64,000 bases of DNA from SH-MAG3 sp036374995 (lineage in GTDB: Bacteria; Gemmatimonadota; Gemmatimonadetes; Longimicrobiales; RSA9), in the NCBI GenBank assembly GCA_036374995.1, contig DASUSS010000048.1, positions 1 through 64,000 of the forward strand, read 5' to 3'. The position numbers were made by a program, and so were the translations under genes. How positions within the stretch are numbered: position 1 is the first letter of the stretch; each line of letters opens with the position of its first letter. A model generated the notes under the pieces. The model saw only the letters and a program-made list of their open reading frames with translations. It was not told the DNA's origin and did no database searches. This document shows positions 33,861 through 42,500 of the stretch, piece after piece.

Positions 33861-36800
33861 TCAGAGGCCAGGCACCGCTCCGGCCGCAGCGGGGTGGGGC
33901 GCGGCCAGCGCGCTCTGCGGCTCCGCCTGCTCGGCCTCTCGCCGCAGCCGTGCCTCCTGCCACAGCGAGTAGATCGCCGGGATCACGATCAGCGTGAGCA
34001 CGGTGGAGGAGATCATGCCGCCGACCATCGGCGCCGCGATGCGCTTCGTGATGCTGGCGCCCGCACCGTGTCCCCACATGATCGGTAGCAGGCCGGCGAT
34101 GATGGCGGTCACGGTCATCATCTTCGGCCGGACCCGCTCGACCGCACCCTCCATGATCGCCTCGTAGAGGTCACGCAGAGTGCGCCGGCCCTGCGCCTCG
34201 CGCGCGTGCCACGCGTGATCGAGATAGATCAGCATGATCACGCCGGTCTCGGCAGCAATCCCGGCGAGCGCGATGAAGCCGATCGCGGTGGCGACACTCC
34301 AGTTGTAGCCGAGCAGCGCCATGAGCAGCACGCCGCCGACGAGCGCGAACGGCAGCGAGAGCATCACGATCAGCGTCTCGCCCACACTCCTGAAGTTGAA
34401 GTAGAGCAGCAGGAAGATGATGACGAGCGTCGCGGGAACGACGAGCATCATCTTCGCCTTCGCCCGCTGCATGTACTCGTACTGGCCGCTCCACTGGAGC
34501 GTGTAGCCGGCCGGCAGCGTGACCATGTCCTGCACCATCGTCTTCGCGTCGGCGACGTAGCCGCCGATGTCGCGGCCCTCGACATCGACGTACACCCACG
34601 CCGTCGGGAACGCGCCCTCCGTCTTCACCGCCATGGGGCCGTTGACGCGCCGGATCGTGGCCACCTGGCCGAGCGGGATCTGGGCGCGCCCGGCTCCCGC
34701 CGGCGCGGGGCGCATGCCTGCCATGCCGCCGCCGGCCGCGGCCGTCTGCGACACGGGCAGCAGCACCTCCGCGAGCTTCTCCGGCTGGTCGCGCAGCTCG
34801 TGCGGGTAGCGCAGCCGCACGTTGTAGCGCTCGCGTCCTTCCACGGCCTGCGTGATCGTCATGCCGCCGATCGCAGAGGACAGCACCATCTGGATGTCCT
34901 CGACGTTGAGGCCGTAACGCGCCGCCGCCTGACGGTCGATGTCGACGTCGAGGTAGTAGCCCGAGACCGCGCGCTCGGCGAAGACGGAGCGCGTGCCCGG
35001 CACCATGCGCACTGCCGCCTCGATCTCCCTGCCCAGCCGTTCCAGCTCCGCCAGGTCCGAGCCGAAGATCTTGATGCCGACGGGCGTACGAATCCCGGTC
35101 GCCAGCATGTCGATGCGCCCGGCGATCGGCATGGTCCACGCATTCGTGATCCCGGGGAACCGCACCAGCGAGTCCATCTCCGTGATGAGCCGTGCCATCG
35201 TCATGCCGCGCCGCCACTCCGCCTCCGGCTTCAGCACGATCGTGGTCTCGAACATGTCGAGCCCGGCCGGATCCGTGGCCGTCGTCGCCCGACCCGCCTT
35301 GCCGAACACACTCGCGACCTCGGGGATCGCGGCGAGGATGCTGTCCTGCCGCTGGAGCGCCTGGCTCGCCCTCGAGACGCCGATCCCGGGCAGCGTCGTC
35401 GGCATGTACAGCACCGTGCCCTCGTTCAGAGGCGGCATGAACTCGCCGCCGATCCGCTGGAACGGGATCCACGTCAGCACGAGCGCCGCGACGGCGCCCG
35501 CGATGACCGGCCAGCGGTAGCGCAGCACCCAGTCGATGGTCGGGTGGTAGACACGCATCAGTGCCCGCGAGACCGGATTCTTCCGCTCCTGGTGCAACCT
35601 GCCGCGGATGAACAGACCCATCGTGACCGGGACCAGCGTGAGTGCGAGCAGGCTCGCGGCCGCCATCGACAGCGTCTTCGTCCACGCGAGCGGCTTGAAT
35701 AGCCGCCCCTCCTGAGCCTCCAGCGTGAAGACGGGCACGAAGCTCACCGTGATGATGAGCAGACTGAAGAACAGCGCCGGCCCGACCTCCTTCGAGCTGG
35801 CCACCACTGCGCCCCACAGCTCGCGCGATGTCAGCTCGTTCGTGTGCAGCGGTGAATCGGCCGCGGGCGCACTGCGACCTGCGGCGCGGGCACGCGCCCG
35901 TTTCGCCTCGATGTCGCGCTCCAGGTGCTTGTGCATGTTCTCGATCATCACGATCGCCGCGTCGATCATCGCGCCGATCGCGATCGCGATACCGCCGAGA
36001 CTCATGATGTCGGCGCCCAGACCCAGCATGCGCATGACGATGAACGCGATCAGGATCCCGACCGGCAGCGTCAGGATCGCGACGAGCGCGCTGCGCGCAT
36101 GGAACAGGAACAGGATCGCGACGAGCGCGACCACGATCGACTCCTCCAGCAGCTTCTCCTTCAGCGTGTCGATCGCGCGGTGGATCAGGTCGCTACGGTC
36201 GTAGACGGGCCGGATCACCACGCCCGCCGGCAGCCCCGTCTCGAGCGACGCGAGCTTCTGCTTCACCCGGTCGATCGTCGCGAGCGCGTTCTCGCCGAAC
36301 CGCATGACGACGATGCCGGCCACGACATCGCCGCGGCCGTCCAGGTCCGCGACGCCCCGCCGCACGTCCGGACTCATCTGCACGTCCGCGACATCCGCGA
36401 TCCGGATCGGCGTGCCGCCCAGTGTCGCGCCGACGACGACGTTCTCGATGTCCGCCGCATCCTTCAGGTAGCCGAGGCCGCGCACCATGTACTCACGCTC
36501 GGTCAGCTCCATCATCATCGCGCCGGCATCCTGGTTCGATGCCTGGATCGCCGACATCACGCGCGAGACCGGTATGCCGAACGCGCGCAGCTTTGCCGGA
36601 TCGACCGTGACCTCGTACGTCTTCTCGAAGCCGCCGACGCTCGCGACCTCGCTCACGCCGGGCACGGACGTGAGCTGATAGCGCAGATACCAGTCCTGGA
36701 GCGAGCGCAGCTCGGCGAGCGAATGCGTGCCGGACGTGTCCTCGAGGACGTACTGGTAGACCCATCCGAGACCCGTCGCATCCGGACCGAGCGCGGTCTG

Positions 36801-37175
36801 CGCCGCGGCCGGCAGTCGGCCGCGGATCCCCGACAGGTACTCCAGCACGCGGCTGCGGGCCCAGTACAGGTCGGTGCCGTCATCGAAGATGATGTAGACG
36901 AACGAGACACCGAAGAACGAGTAGCCGCGCACCGTCTGCGCGCCCGGCACCTTCAGCATCTCGGTCGCGATCGGATAGGTGACCTGGTCCTCGACGATCT
37001 GCGGCGCCTGTCCCTCGAAGTCGGTCTGCACGATGACCTGCACGTCCGACAGATCCGGCAGCGCCTCGAGCGGTGTTCTCCCGAGCGCGACGATTCCGGC
37101 AGCGACGAGGAACGCCGTGACGACCAGCACGATCAGTCGGTTGTCGACCGACCACTCGATGATCCGCTTCAGCAT
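33861..37175 (-). CDS. cusA: CusA-type RND heavy-metal efflux pump
   Basis: A 1104-aa inner-membrane HME-RND transporter with twelve spans and two large periplasmic loops. The proton-relay TM4 segment reads GGIAIAIGAMIDAAIVMIEN, the form found in CusA (monovalent Cu/Ag) rather than CzcA. N-terminal LEALPDLSDVQVIVQT and the YSFFGVSFVYIIFDDGTD segments are characteristic. Met-rich patches (AMMMEL and others) may form the Cu(I) path. Slightly longer than the usual ~1040 aa, the extra length is at the C-terminus (Pro/Ala-rich tail). It follows the adaptor gene by 15 bp in a tolC-cusB-cusA order. Confidence 0.95.
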   Translation of the reverse strand: MLKRIIEWSVDNRLIVLVVTAFLVAAGIVALGRTPLEALPDLSDVQVIVQTDFEGQAPQIVEDQVTYPIATEMLKVPGAQTVRGYSFFGVSFVYIIFDDGTDLYWARSRVLEYLSGIRGRLPAAAQTALGPDATGLGWVYQYVLEDTSGTHSLAELRSLQDWYLRYQLTSVPGVSEVASVGGFEKTYEVTVDPAKLRAFGIPVSRVMSAIQASNQDAGAMMMELTEREYMVRGLGYLKDAADIENVVVGATLGGTPIRIADVADVQMSPDVRRGVADLDGRGDVVAGIVVMRFGENALATIDRVKQKLASLETGLPAGVVIRPVYDRSDLIHRAIDTLKEKLLEESIVVALVAILFLFHARSALVAILTLPVGILIAFIVMRMLGLGADIMSLGGIAIAIGAMIDAAIVMIENMHKHLERDIEAKRARARAAGRSAPAADSPLHTNELTSRELWGAVVASSKEVGPALFFSLLIITVSFVPVFTLEAQEGRLFKPLAWTKTLSMAAASLLALTLVPVTMGLFIRGRLHQERKNPVSRALMRVYHPTIDWVLRYRWPVIAGAVAALVLTWIPFQRIGGEFMPPLNEGTVLYMPTTLPGIGVSRASQALQRQDSILAAIPEVASVFGKAGRATTATDPAGLDMFETTIVLKPEAEWRRGMTMARLITEMDSLVRFPGITNAWTMPIAGRIDMLATGIRTPVGIKIFGSDLAELERLGREIEAAVRMVPGTRSVFAERAVSGYYLDVDIDRQAAARYGLNVEDIQMVLSSAIGGMTITQAVEGRERYNVRLRYPHELRDQPEKLAEVLLPVSQTAAAGGGMAGMRPAPAGAGRAQIPLGQVATIRRVNGPMAVKTEGAFPTAWVYVDVEGRDIGGYVADAKTMVQDMVTLPAGYTLQWSGQYEYMQRAKAKMMLVVPATLVIIFLLLYFNFRSVGETLIVMLSLPFALVGGVLLMALLGYNWSVATAIGFIALAGIAAETGVIMLIYLDHAWHAREAQGRRTLRDLYEAIMEGAVERVRPKMMTVTAIIAGLLPIMWGHGAGASITKRIAAPMVGGMISSTVLTLIVIPAIYSLWQEARLRREAEQAEPQSALAAPHPAAAGAVPGL

Positions 37176-37190
37176 CGTTCAGAGCCCCTG

Positions 37191-38435
37191 TCAGTGCCCG
37201 CTGTGATCGACCACACCGGTCGTCGCCGGTACCGGCGCCCCGGCGGCGGGTGGTGCGAACGGATCGGCCTCGCTCATTGGCTCCATGGCCGAGCCCATGT
37301 TCGATTCCGCGTCGATCAGGAAGTTCGCCGACGTGACCACGACCTCGCCCTCCGCGAGACCCGCGAGGATCTCGATCTCGCCGCCCGAAATGAGGCCCAA
37401 CGTGACCGCGCGAGGATGCAGCACGCCGTCCGCGGCGCGCACGAAGACGAGCGCCCGCTTCCCGGTGATGTGCACCGCGGATCGGGGGATCATCAGTGCG
37501 CGGCGGCTGTCGCCGACTGCGAGCTCGACCTTCGCGTACATGCCCGGCTTGAGCCGCAGTTCCGGATTCGCGAGCTCGATGCGCACGCGGCCGGTCCGCG
37601 CCTCGACCGAGACGGTCGGATAGACGTACGTCACGGTACCGGTGAATGCCTCGCCCGGATACGCCTCGAACGCGACGCGCGCACCCTGGCCGAGCCGGAC
37701 CAGCGACAGGTCCTTCTCGAAGACCTCGCCCTCGACCCAGACGCGCGACAGGTCGGCGATCCGGTAGATGTCCATGCCTGGCATGATGCGCATGCCCTCG
37801 ACCGCCATCTTCTCGACCACGATTCCGCTCGCAGGAGCGTGCAGCGTGACGGTCTTCTGTGGTGTGCCCGTCTCCTCGATGCGGCGGATGGTCGCGTCGG
37901 GGATATCCCAGTAGCGCAGCCGCCGGCGCGCCGACTCGAGCAGCTCGCGCGCATTCGCGGTCGCGCGCTCGCCGCCGCCCGCGGCCGCTTCATTGGACAG
38001 CCGGCGCGCGAGGATCAGCTCCTCCTGCGCTGCGACCAGCATCGGGCTGTACAGTGCGAGCAGCGGCTGACCGCGGCGGACGGGCGCACCGGTGAAGTCG
38101 ATGTAGAGCTTCTCGATCCACCCCTCGATCTTCGGGTTGACGTTGGCCAGGCGCGTCTCGTCGTACGTCACGTTGCCGACGGTCGCGACGCTGCGCGCGA
38201 ACGACTTGCGCGTCGCCGTCGCGTAGGTGACGCCGATGCGGCGCGCGGCCTCCGCCTCCAGACGGACCGGCTGGAGCTCGCCGCCGCCGGCGGCCGTCAT
38301 CGCGGCATGGTCGTGGCCGCCGGCCGCTTCCGTCACTGCCTGGTCACGGCCACCGGTGAACGTGAAGGCCGCCACCACGAGCAGTGCGCCCGCGACCAGT
38401 GCAGCCGACAGAATGATCTGCTTCCGCGCCTTCAT
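37191..38435 (-). CDS. cusB: periplasmic adaptor (CusB-type membrane fusion protein)
   Basis: A 414-aa membrane-fusion protein linking the RND pump to the outer-membrane channel. An N-terminal hydrophobic anchor (residues about 8-28) is followed by a His-rich segment (GGHDHAAM), the lipoyl/hairpin region (GNVTYDETRLANVNPKIEGWIEKLYID, split here by function) and beta-barrel parts with YPGEAFTGTVTYVYP. The C-terminus ends VDHSGH. These His/Met residues fit metal transfer. The ATG overlaps the TolC-like gene's stop by 4 bp. Confidence 0.92.
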   Translation of the reverse strand: MKARKQIILSAALVAGALLVVAAFTFTGGRDQAVTEAAGGHDHAAMTAAGGGELQPVRLEAEAARRIGVTYATATRKSFARSVATVGNVTYDETRLANVNPKIEGWIEKLYIDFTGAPVRRGQPLLALYSPMLVAAQEELILARRLSNEAAAGGGERATANARELLESARRRLRYWDIPDATIRRIEETGTPQKTVTLHAPASGIVVEKMAVEGMRIMPGMDIYRIADLSRVWVEGEVFEKDLSLVRLGQGARVAFEAYPGEAFTGTVTYVYPTVSVEARTGRVRIELANPELRLKPGMYAKVELAVGDSRRALMIPRSAVHITGKRALVFVRAADGVLHPRAVTLGLISGGEIEILAGLAEGEVVVTSANFLIDAESNMGSAMEPMSEADPFAPPAAGAPVPATTGVVDHSGH

Positions 38436-39739
38436 CGTGCCTCCGCAAGCATCTGAGTGGACCGCGGCAGCTCGCGGCCGATCGTCATCTCCAGCTCGGC
38501 GATCGAGCGCCCGTACTCGGCCATCAGCCCGTAGAATTCCTGCTCGTACTCGTTCACCGTCATCTGCGCGTCCACGAGCGTCATGAAGTCGACGCTGCCC
38601 ACGCGGTAGGAGGACAGGGAGGCCTGCACGTTCGCACGTGCCTGCGGCAGGATCTCGGCGCGATAGAGAGCGAGCAGCGCGCGCGTCCGATCCAGCTCCG
38701 CCAGCAGCTCGCCGATCCGTGCATCCACCTGTGCCCGCATGTCCGCGAGCTCCGCGCGCGCCATCGCCTGCATGGCGGCGGCCTCATCCCGCATCCGGAG
38801 CTGCCGGCTCTTCGCGAAGATCGGAATGCTGAAGCCGATCATCGCGCTGCCCATCCGCTCCGTGCCCATCTCACCCGAACGCTGGCCGTACGCGACACCG
38901 ATCACCGGATCCGGCCAGATCTCGCGGCGCACCAGCTCCGCGCGAGTGCCCGCCTGCTCCACACCGAGCCGGCCGCCCGCCAGCAGCGGCCGCGTACCGT
39001 CCGCCCACGCGCGCAGCGTGTCGGCGCCCGGCACGTCGAGCGGCAGCTGACCGAACTCCGGCGATGGCACCGGCGTCTCGGCCGGACGGTCGAGCACACC
39101 GTTCAGCCGCGCCGCCGCCGCCGCCCGCATCGCCTCCATCCGCCGGATGTCGGCGTCCATGCGCGCCACCTCGACGCCCGCGCGCAGCACGTCGCTCTGC
39201 CGGCCCTCGCCCGCCGAGTACATCGCCTTTGCGACCTGCTCGAAGTCCTCCAGCAGACGCAGCGTCTCGCGCATGACCGCGAGCTGACGGTCCGACTCGT
39301 AGATCATGTAGAACGCCATGGCCGTGCGGCCGCGCACCTCCCACCACTTCTCCTCCGCGCCCGCCCGGGCAATCGCCGTGCTCTGCCCGGCGACGCGCTC
39401 CGAGAGCCCGAGCTTGCCGAACAGCGGCAGCATCTGCATCGCCTGGATCGACGGCGCCATCGACGTCGGCATGTCCGTCGCCAGCCCCGGCACGGAGAAG
39501 TTCATGATGCCGATCTGGAGCATGGGGTCCGGCGGCAGGCCCGCCGATGCCTCGCGCGTGGCGGCGGCAGCAGTCACGGCTGCCGCCGCGTGCAGCATCG
39601 GGTTGCGCGCCTGCGCCTCGCGGTACGCGTCCTCGAGACGGAGCGCGGGCGGATCGGCGACCGCCGTCTGGGCCTGCGCCGGAGCCGGGGCGGCCAGGCC
39701 GGCCAGCAGCAGCCCGCCGGCAAACACAGTCATTCTCAT
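38432..39739 (-). CDS. cusC: TolC-family outer-membrane efflux channel (CusC-like)
   Basis: First gene of the Cus operon. It encodes a 435-aa exported TolC-like protein (signal MRMTVFAGGLLLAGLAAPA, cleavage near AQA) with two outer-membrane efflux repeats rich in long helices, for example ARIGELLAELDRTRALLALY. ATG 39739 is preferred because a GAGGAG site lies nine bases upstream; the alternative ATG 39751 abuts that site. It forms the trimeric tunnel through which the CusA/CusB complex exports Cu/Ag. No lipobox, unlike E. coli CusC. Likely regulated by the direct repeat in its upstream region. Confidence 0.9.
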   Translation of the reverse strand: MRMTVFAGGLLLAGLAAPAPAQAQTAVADPPALRLEDAYREAQARNPMLHAAAAVTAAAATREASAGLPPDPMLQIGIMNFSVPGLATDMPTSMAPSIQAMQMLPLFGKLGLSERVAGQSTAIARAGAEEKWWEVRGRTAMAFYMIYESDRQLAVMRETLRLLEDFEQVAKAMYSAGEGRQSDVLRAGVEVARMDADIRRMEAMRAAAAARLNGVLDRPAETPVPSPEFGQLPLDVPGADTLRAWADGTRPLLAGGRLGVEQAGTRAELVRREIWPDPVIGVAYGQRSGEMGTERMGSAMIGFSIPIFAKSRQLRMRDEAAAMQAMARAELADMRAQVDARIGELLAELDRTRALLALYRAEILPQARANVQASLSSYRVGSVDFMTLVDAQMTVNEYEQEFYGLMAEYGRSIAELEMTIGRELPRSTQMLAEAR

Positions 39740-39825
39740 CGTCGTCGTCATCTCCTCGATCCATCGCTTCGCCGCGCGTGCGCGGTGTGATGGACTCAAG
39801 ATCGACCCCGGGGCATGAGAGGACC

Positions 39826-39841
39826 GTGAACTGAATGTGAA
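39826..39841 (-). promoter_or_regulatory. Candidate response-regulator direct repeat upstream of the Cus operon
   Basis: On the minus strand TTCAC recurs with an 11-bp period (plus-strand GTGAA at 39826-39830 and 39837-39841), about 90 bp upstream of the TolC start. OmpR-family regulators bind such half-sites about one helical turn apart. It lies between the Cus operon and the divergent SHOCT gene and might control both. Confidence 0.4.
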
Positions 39842-39920
39842 GAGTTCTTCAGAAATCCCCCTCGATCGGGGGCGTACATCATGCAGCAGCCGCGGGCAGG
39901 TCCTACCGGGGAGGTGCGCA

Positions 39921-40193
39921 ATGACACAGGCAGGCCTGTTCGCCGTGCAGCGCTGGTGCCCGTGGTGCGGTGGTCACATGGGCTGGTTCGGGTGGGGCAT
40001 GATGGTCGTCTGGTGGCTGCTGATCCTGGCCGTTGTCGTGGCCGTCATCTGGGCGCTCCGGCGCAGTGCCGCCGGTCGCAGCGCCGGCACCGGGCGCGAC
40101 CCGGCCGAGGACGTGCTTCGCGAGCAGTTCGCACGCGGCGAGATCGATGAGGAGACGTACCGCCGCAGGCTGGATGAGCTGCGCCGCACCTGA
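39921..40193 (+). CDS. small SHOCT-domain membrane protein
   Basis: A 90-aa protein with a Cys/Trp-rich N-terminus (WCPWCGGHMGWFGWGMM), one membrane span at residues about 27-46, and a C-terminal SHOCT motif (LREQFARGEIDEETYRRRLDEL). The ATG at 39921 follows a GGGGAGG site. The Cys, His and Met residues before the span could bind copper, which would fit its position divergent from the Cus efflux operon. SHOCT proteins of this type are common but uncharacterised. Role inferred only from neighbourhood. Confidence 0.8.
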   Translation: MTQAGLFAVQRWCPWCGGHMGWFGWGMMVVWWLLILAVVVAVIWALRRSAAGRSAGTGRDPAEDVLREQFARGEIDEETYRRRLDELRRT

Positions 40194-40218
40194 GCGGCTG
40201 GCGGAAGCAGAGCGCGCG

Positions 40219-40329
40219 ATGCGAGTCCGTACGGCACGCGTGGCTGTCGACGGATACGGCGTGATCGGCGAGCGTGAGACCGACGCGGTCGCGCTTCGTG
40301 AGGATATGCGCCGCGCCGGTGCCCCCTGA
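40219..40329 (+). pseudogene. 36-codon remnant of a type II (archaeal-type) GAPDH N-terminus
   Basis: An ATG at 40219 opens a short frame whose sequence contains VAVDGYGVIGERETDAVAL followed by REDM, matching the Rossmann start of type II glyceraldehyde-3-phosphate dehydrogenases (VxINGYGxIGKRVADAVxxQxDM). It ends in a stop after 36 codons where the real enzyme has over 330 residues. No downstream continuation is visible in any frame. It overlaps no other gene and is likely a truncated relic. Confidence 0.5.
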
Positions 40330-40424
40330 TCCCGCTCTGGTGTCCCCGCCGTGAACCGTTCACCTTGCCGGGCACGAGGCGTCCTTTCGGGGGACACGCA
40401 CGGGCAACCGAACGAGGAGGAACC

Positions 40425-40880
40425 ATGAGACGCGGGCTCTTTCCGGGAGTGGCGCTGGCGGTGGTGATCGGCGTCGCGCCGGCGGCTGCGCAGCACCCGC
40501 AGGATTCGGCCGCAGTAGCCGATGTCGTGCTGCGCTATCACGGAGCGCTCGCACAGGGCGACAGTGCGGCCGCCCTCGCGCTCCTCCTGGACGACGCGGT
40601 CATCCTCGAGAGCGGTGGCATCGAGACGCGCCAGGAATATCGCTCGGCCCACCTGCGGAGCGACATCGCGTTTGCACGAGCGGTCGCGAGTGAACGCGGA
40701 CCCATCCGCGTCACCGTACGCGGCGACGTGGCCTGGGCCGCATCGACCAGCACGACGAAGGGTCGGTTCCGCGACCGCGACGTGAACTCCAGAGGTGCGG
40801 AGCTCATGGTGCTGACGAGAACGGCTGCCGGCTGGCGCATCGCGGCGATCCACTGGTCATCCCGCGCCGTGCGCAACTGA
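40425..40880 (+). CDS. exported NTF2/SnoaL-like protein (DUF4440 type)
   Basis: A 151-aa secreted protein with signal peptide MRRGLFPGVALAVVIGVAPAAA (cleavage before QHP) and an NTF2-like cone fold: VVLRYHGALAQGDSAAALALL, DAVILESGG and GWRIAAIHWSS are the signature strands and helices. It has an AGGAGG site six bases before ATG 40425. Such proteins may be enzymes or ligand carriers; no active-site set is obvious. It is 8 bp upstream of the nitrilase-fold gene, so probably co-transcribed with it. Confidence 0.8.
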   Translation: MRRGLFPGVALAVVIGVAPAAAQHPQDSAAVADVVLRYHGALAQGDSAAALALLLDDAVILESGGIETRQEYRSAHLRSDIAFARAVASERGPIRVTVRGDVAWAASTSTTKGRFRDRDVNSRGAELMVLTRTAAGWRIAAIHWSSRAVRN

Positions 40881-40888
40881 CCGCCCTG

Positions 40889-41734
40889 ATGAAGATCGCG
40901 CTCATCCAGCAGCACGCGACGAGAGACAAGCGCGACAACGTGGCGCGCGGGCTGGCCGCACTGGAGCGCGCGGCGCGCGGCGGCGCCGCGCTCGCCTGCT
41001 GCGCCGAGCTCGGCTTCGAGTGGTTCCATCCGCAGCGCCCGCCGGCCGGCGACGTGCGCGCTCTCGCGGAGCCGATCGATGGACCGCTCGTGCGCGCGTT
41101 CCAGCAAAAGGCGCGGGAGCTCGGCATCGTCGTCGTGCTGAACTTCTACGAGCTCGATGGCGAAAGCACGTACGATTCGTCACCGGTCATCGATGCGGAT
41201 GGTACGCTGCTCGGCGTCACGCGCATGGTGCACATCACCGACTATGCCTGCTTCCACGAGCAGGCGTACTACACGCCCGGCGACCGGGGCGCGCGCGTGT
41301 ACGGCACGAGCGCCGGCAGCATCGGCGTGGCGATCTGCTATGACCGGCACTTCCCCGAATACATGCGTGCACTCGCGCTGAACGGTGCCGACCTCGTCGT
41401 CGTGCCGCAGGCCGGCACCACGGGCGAGTGGCCGGAGGGACTCTACGAGGCGGAGATGCGAGTCGCCGCGTTCCAGAACGGCTACTTCACCGCGCTGTGC
41501 AACCGCGTCGGGCGGGAGGACCGTCTCGAGTTCGCCGGCGAGTCGTTCGTCTGCGATCCGAACGGAGTCGTCATAGCCCGGGCGGCCCCGGGACGCGATG
41601 AGATCCTCTACGCCGATATCGATTTCGCGGAGAACGCGCGCTCGCACGCGCGGCAGCTGTTCATGCATCACCGCAGGCCGGAGCTGTACGCGGACTGGAT
41701 CGCACGCGGACGCCGGGCCACGGAAATCCGGTGA
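40889..41734 (+). CDS. nitrilase-superfamily carbon-nitrogen hydrolase with altered triad
   Basis: A 281-aa cytoplasmic protein of the N-carbamoylputrescine amidase-like branch. The catalytic Glu is present at E40 (CCAELGF) and the Cys at C150 (VAICYDRHFPE), but the position of the catalytic Lys in the RKxH motif is M113 (TRMVH). The downstream FHEQAYYTPGD block is normal. Length is typical. The missing Lys suggests either a subfamily using another base or loss of hydrolysis. It is followed 22 bp later by a deacetylase gene. Confidence 0.88.
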   Translation: MKIALIQQHATRDKRDNVARGLAALERAARGGAALACCAELGFEWFHPQRPPAGDVRALAEPIDGPLVRAFQQKARELGIVVVLNFYELDGESTYDSSPVIDADGTLLGVTRMVHITDYACFHEQAYYTPGDRGARVYGTSAGSIGVAICYDRHFPEYMRALALNGADLVVVPQAGTTGEWPEGLYEAEMRVAAFQNGYFTALCNRVGREDRLEFAGESFVCDPNGVVIARAAPGRDEILYADIDFAENARSHARQLFMHHRRPELYADWIARGRRATEIR

Positions 41735-41756
41735 CCGCGCGGGGTATCAAAAAGGA

Positions 41757-42470
41757 ATGGGGACACTCTTCGGCGCTCTGATCGGACTCACGTTCGTCGG
41801 CTCCATCCTCACGACCATCCCCACCGTGCTGGTGGAGTGGGTGCGGCGGAAGTCGCCGGACGTGCTGTTCTATGCGGAGACTCCACGGAAAGTCCTGGCC
41901 CTCACGATCGACGACGGCCCCTCGACCGCGACGGCCGAGATCCTGGACGTGCTGAGCGAGAACGGCGCGCACGCGACGTTCTTCGTCATCGGCTCGCACG
42001 TGGACGCGCATCCGGACGTGATGGCCCGTCTCGTCGCCGACGGCCACGAGCTGGGGCATCACATGATGTACGATGAGAAGTCCATCGACCTCGCGCCCGA
42101 TACGTTCGCGGCGCAGTTCGACGAGCTGCACGGCGTGCTGAGCCGGCTCGGGGGCAGCCGCGTGTTCCGGCCGGGATCGGGATGGTACGATGACCGTATG
42201 GTCGAGACAGCGGCGCGGCGCGGATATCGTACCGTTCTCGGCTCCGTCTACCCGTTCGACGCCCAGCTGCCGTCCGCACGGATCGCGGGATGGTACGTGC
42301 TGCAGCACGCCGCGCCCGGCGCGATCGTGGTCCTGCACGACGGGCCCGAGCGCGGCCGGCGCACGGCCGACGCGCTCCGTCGCATCCTGCCCGAGCTGCG
42401 CCGTCGCGGCTACGACATCGTCACCGTTTCCGGCCTGATCGACGCGGCAGCGACCGCGCGCATCCCGTAA
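41757..42470 (+). CDS. CE4 polysaccharide deacetylase-like protein
   Basis: A 237-aa protein with an N-terminal membrane segment (residues 5-25) and a NodB-homology domain: motif 1 ALTIDDGPS, HATFFVIG, motif 2 GHELGHHMMYDEKS, then motif 3 FRPGSGWYD and a final IVVLHDGP. The second metal His of the usual HxxxH is replaced by Asp (HHMMYD), a variation also seen in one CE4 subgroup. It presumably removes acetyl groups from a cell-wall or capsule sugar outside the cytoplasm. ATG 41757 has AAAGG just upstream. Confidence 0.87.
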   Translation: MGTLFGALIGLTFVGSILTTIPTVLVEWVRRKSPDVLFYAETPRKVLALTIDDGPSTATAEILDVLSENGAHATFFVIGSHVDAHPDVMARLVADGHELGHHMMYDEKSIDLAPDTFAAQFDELHGVLSRLGGSRVFRPGSGWYDDRMVETAARRGYRTVLGSVYPFDAQLPSARIAGWYVLQHAAPGAIVVLHDGPERGRRTADALRRILPELRRRGYDIVTVSGLIDAAATARIP

Positions 42471-42500
42471 CGCTCGACGTTCACTCCCGGCCATGATCCG

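Noticed and set aside
35925..38456. 843-aa plus-strand frame opposite the RND pump and adaptor
   Set aside because: No motif; it spans two well-defined minus-strand genes.
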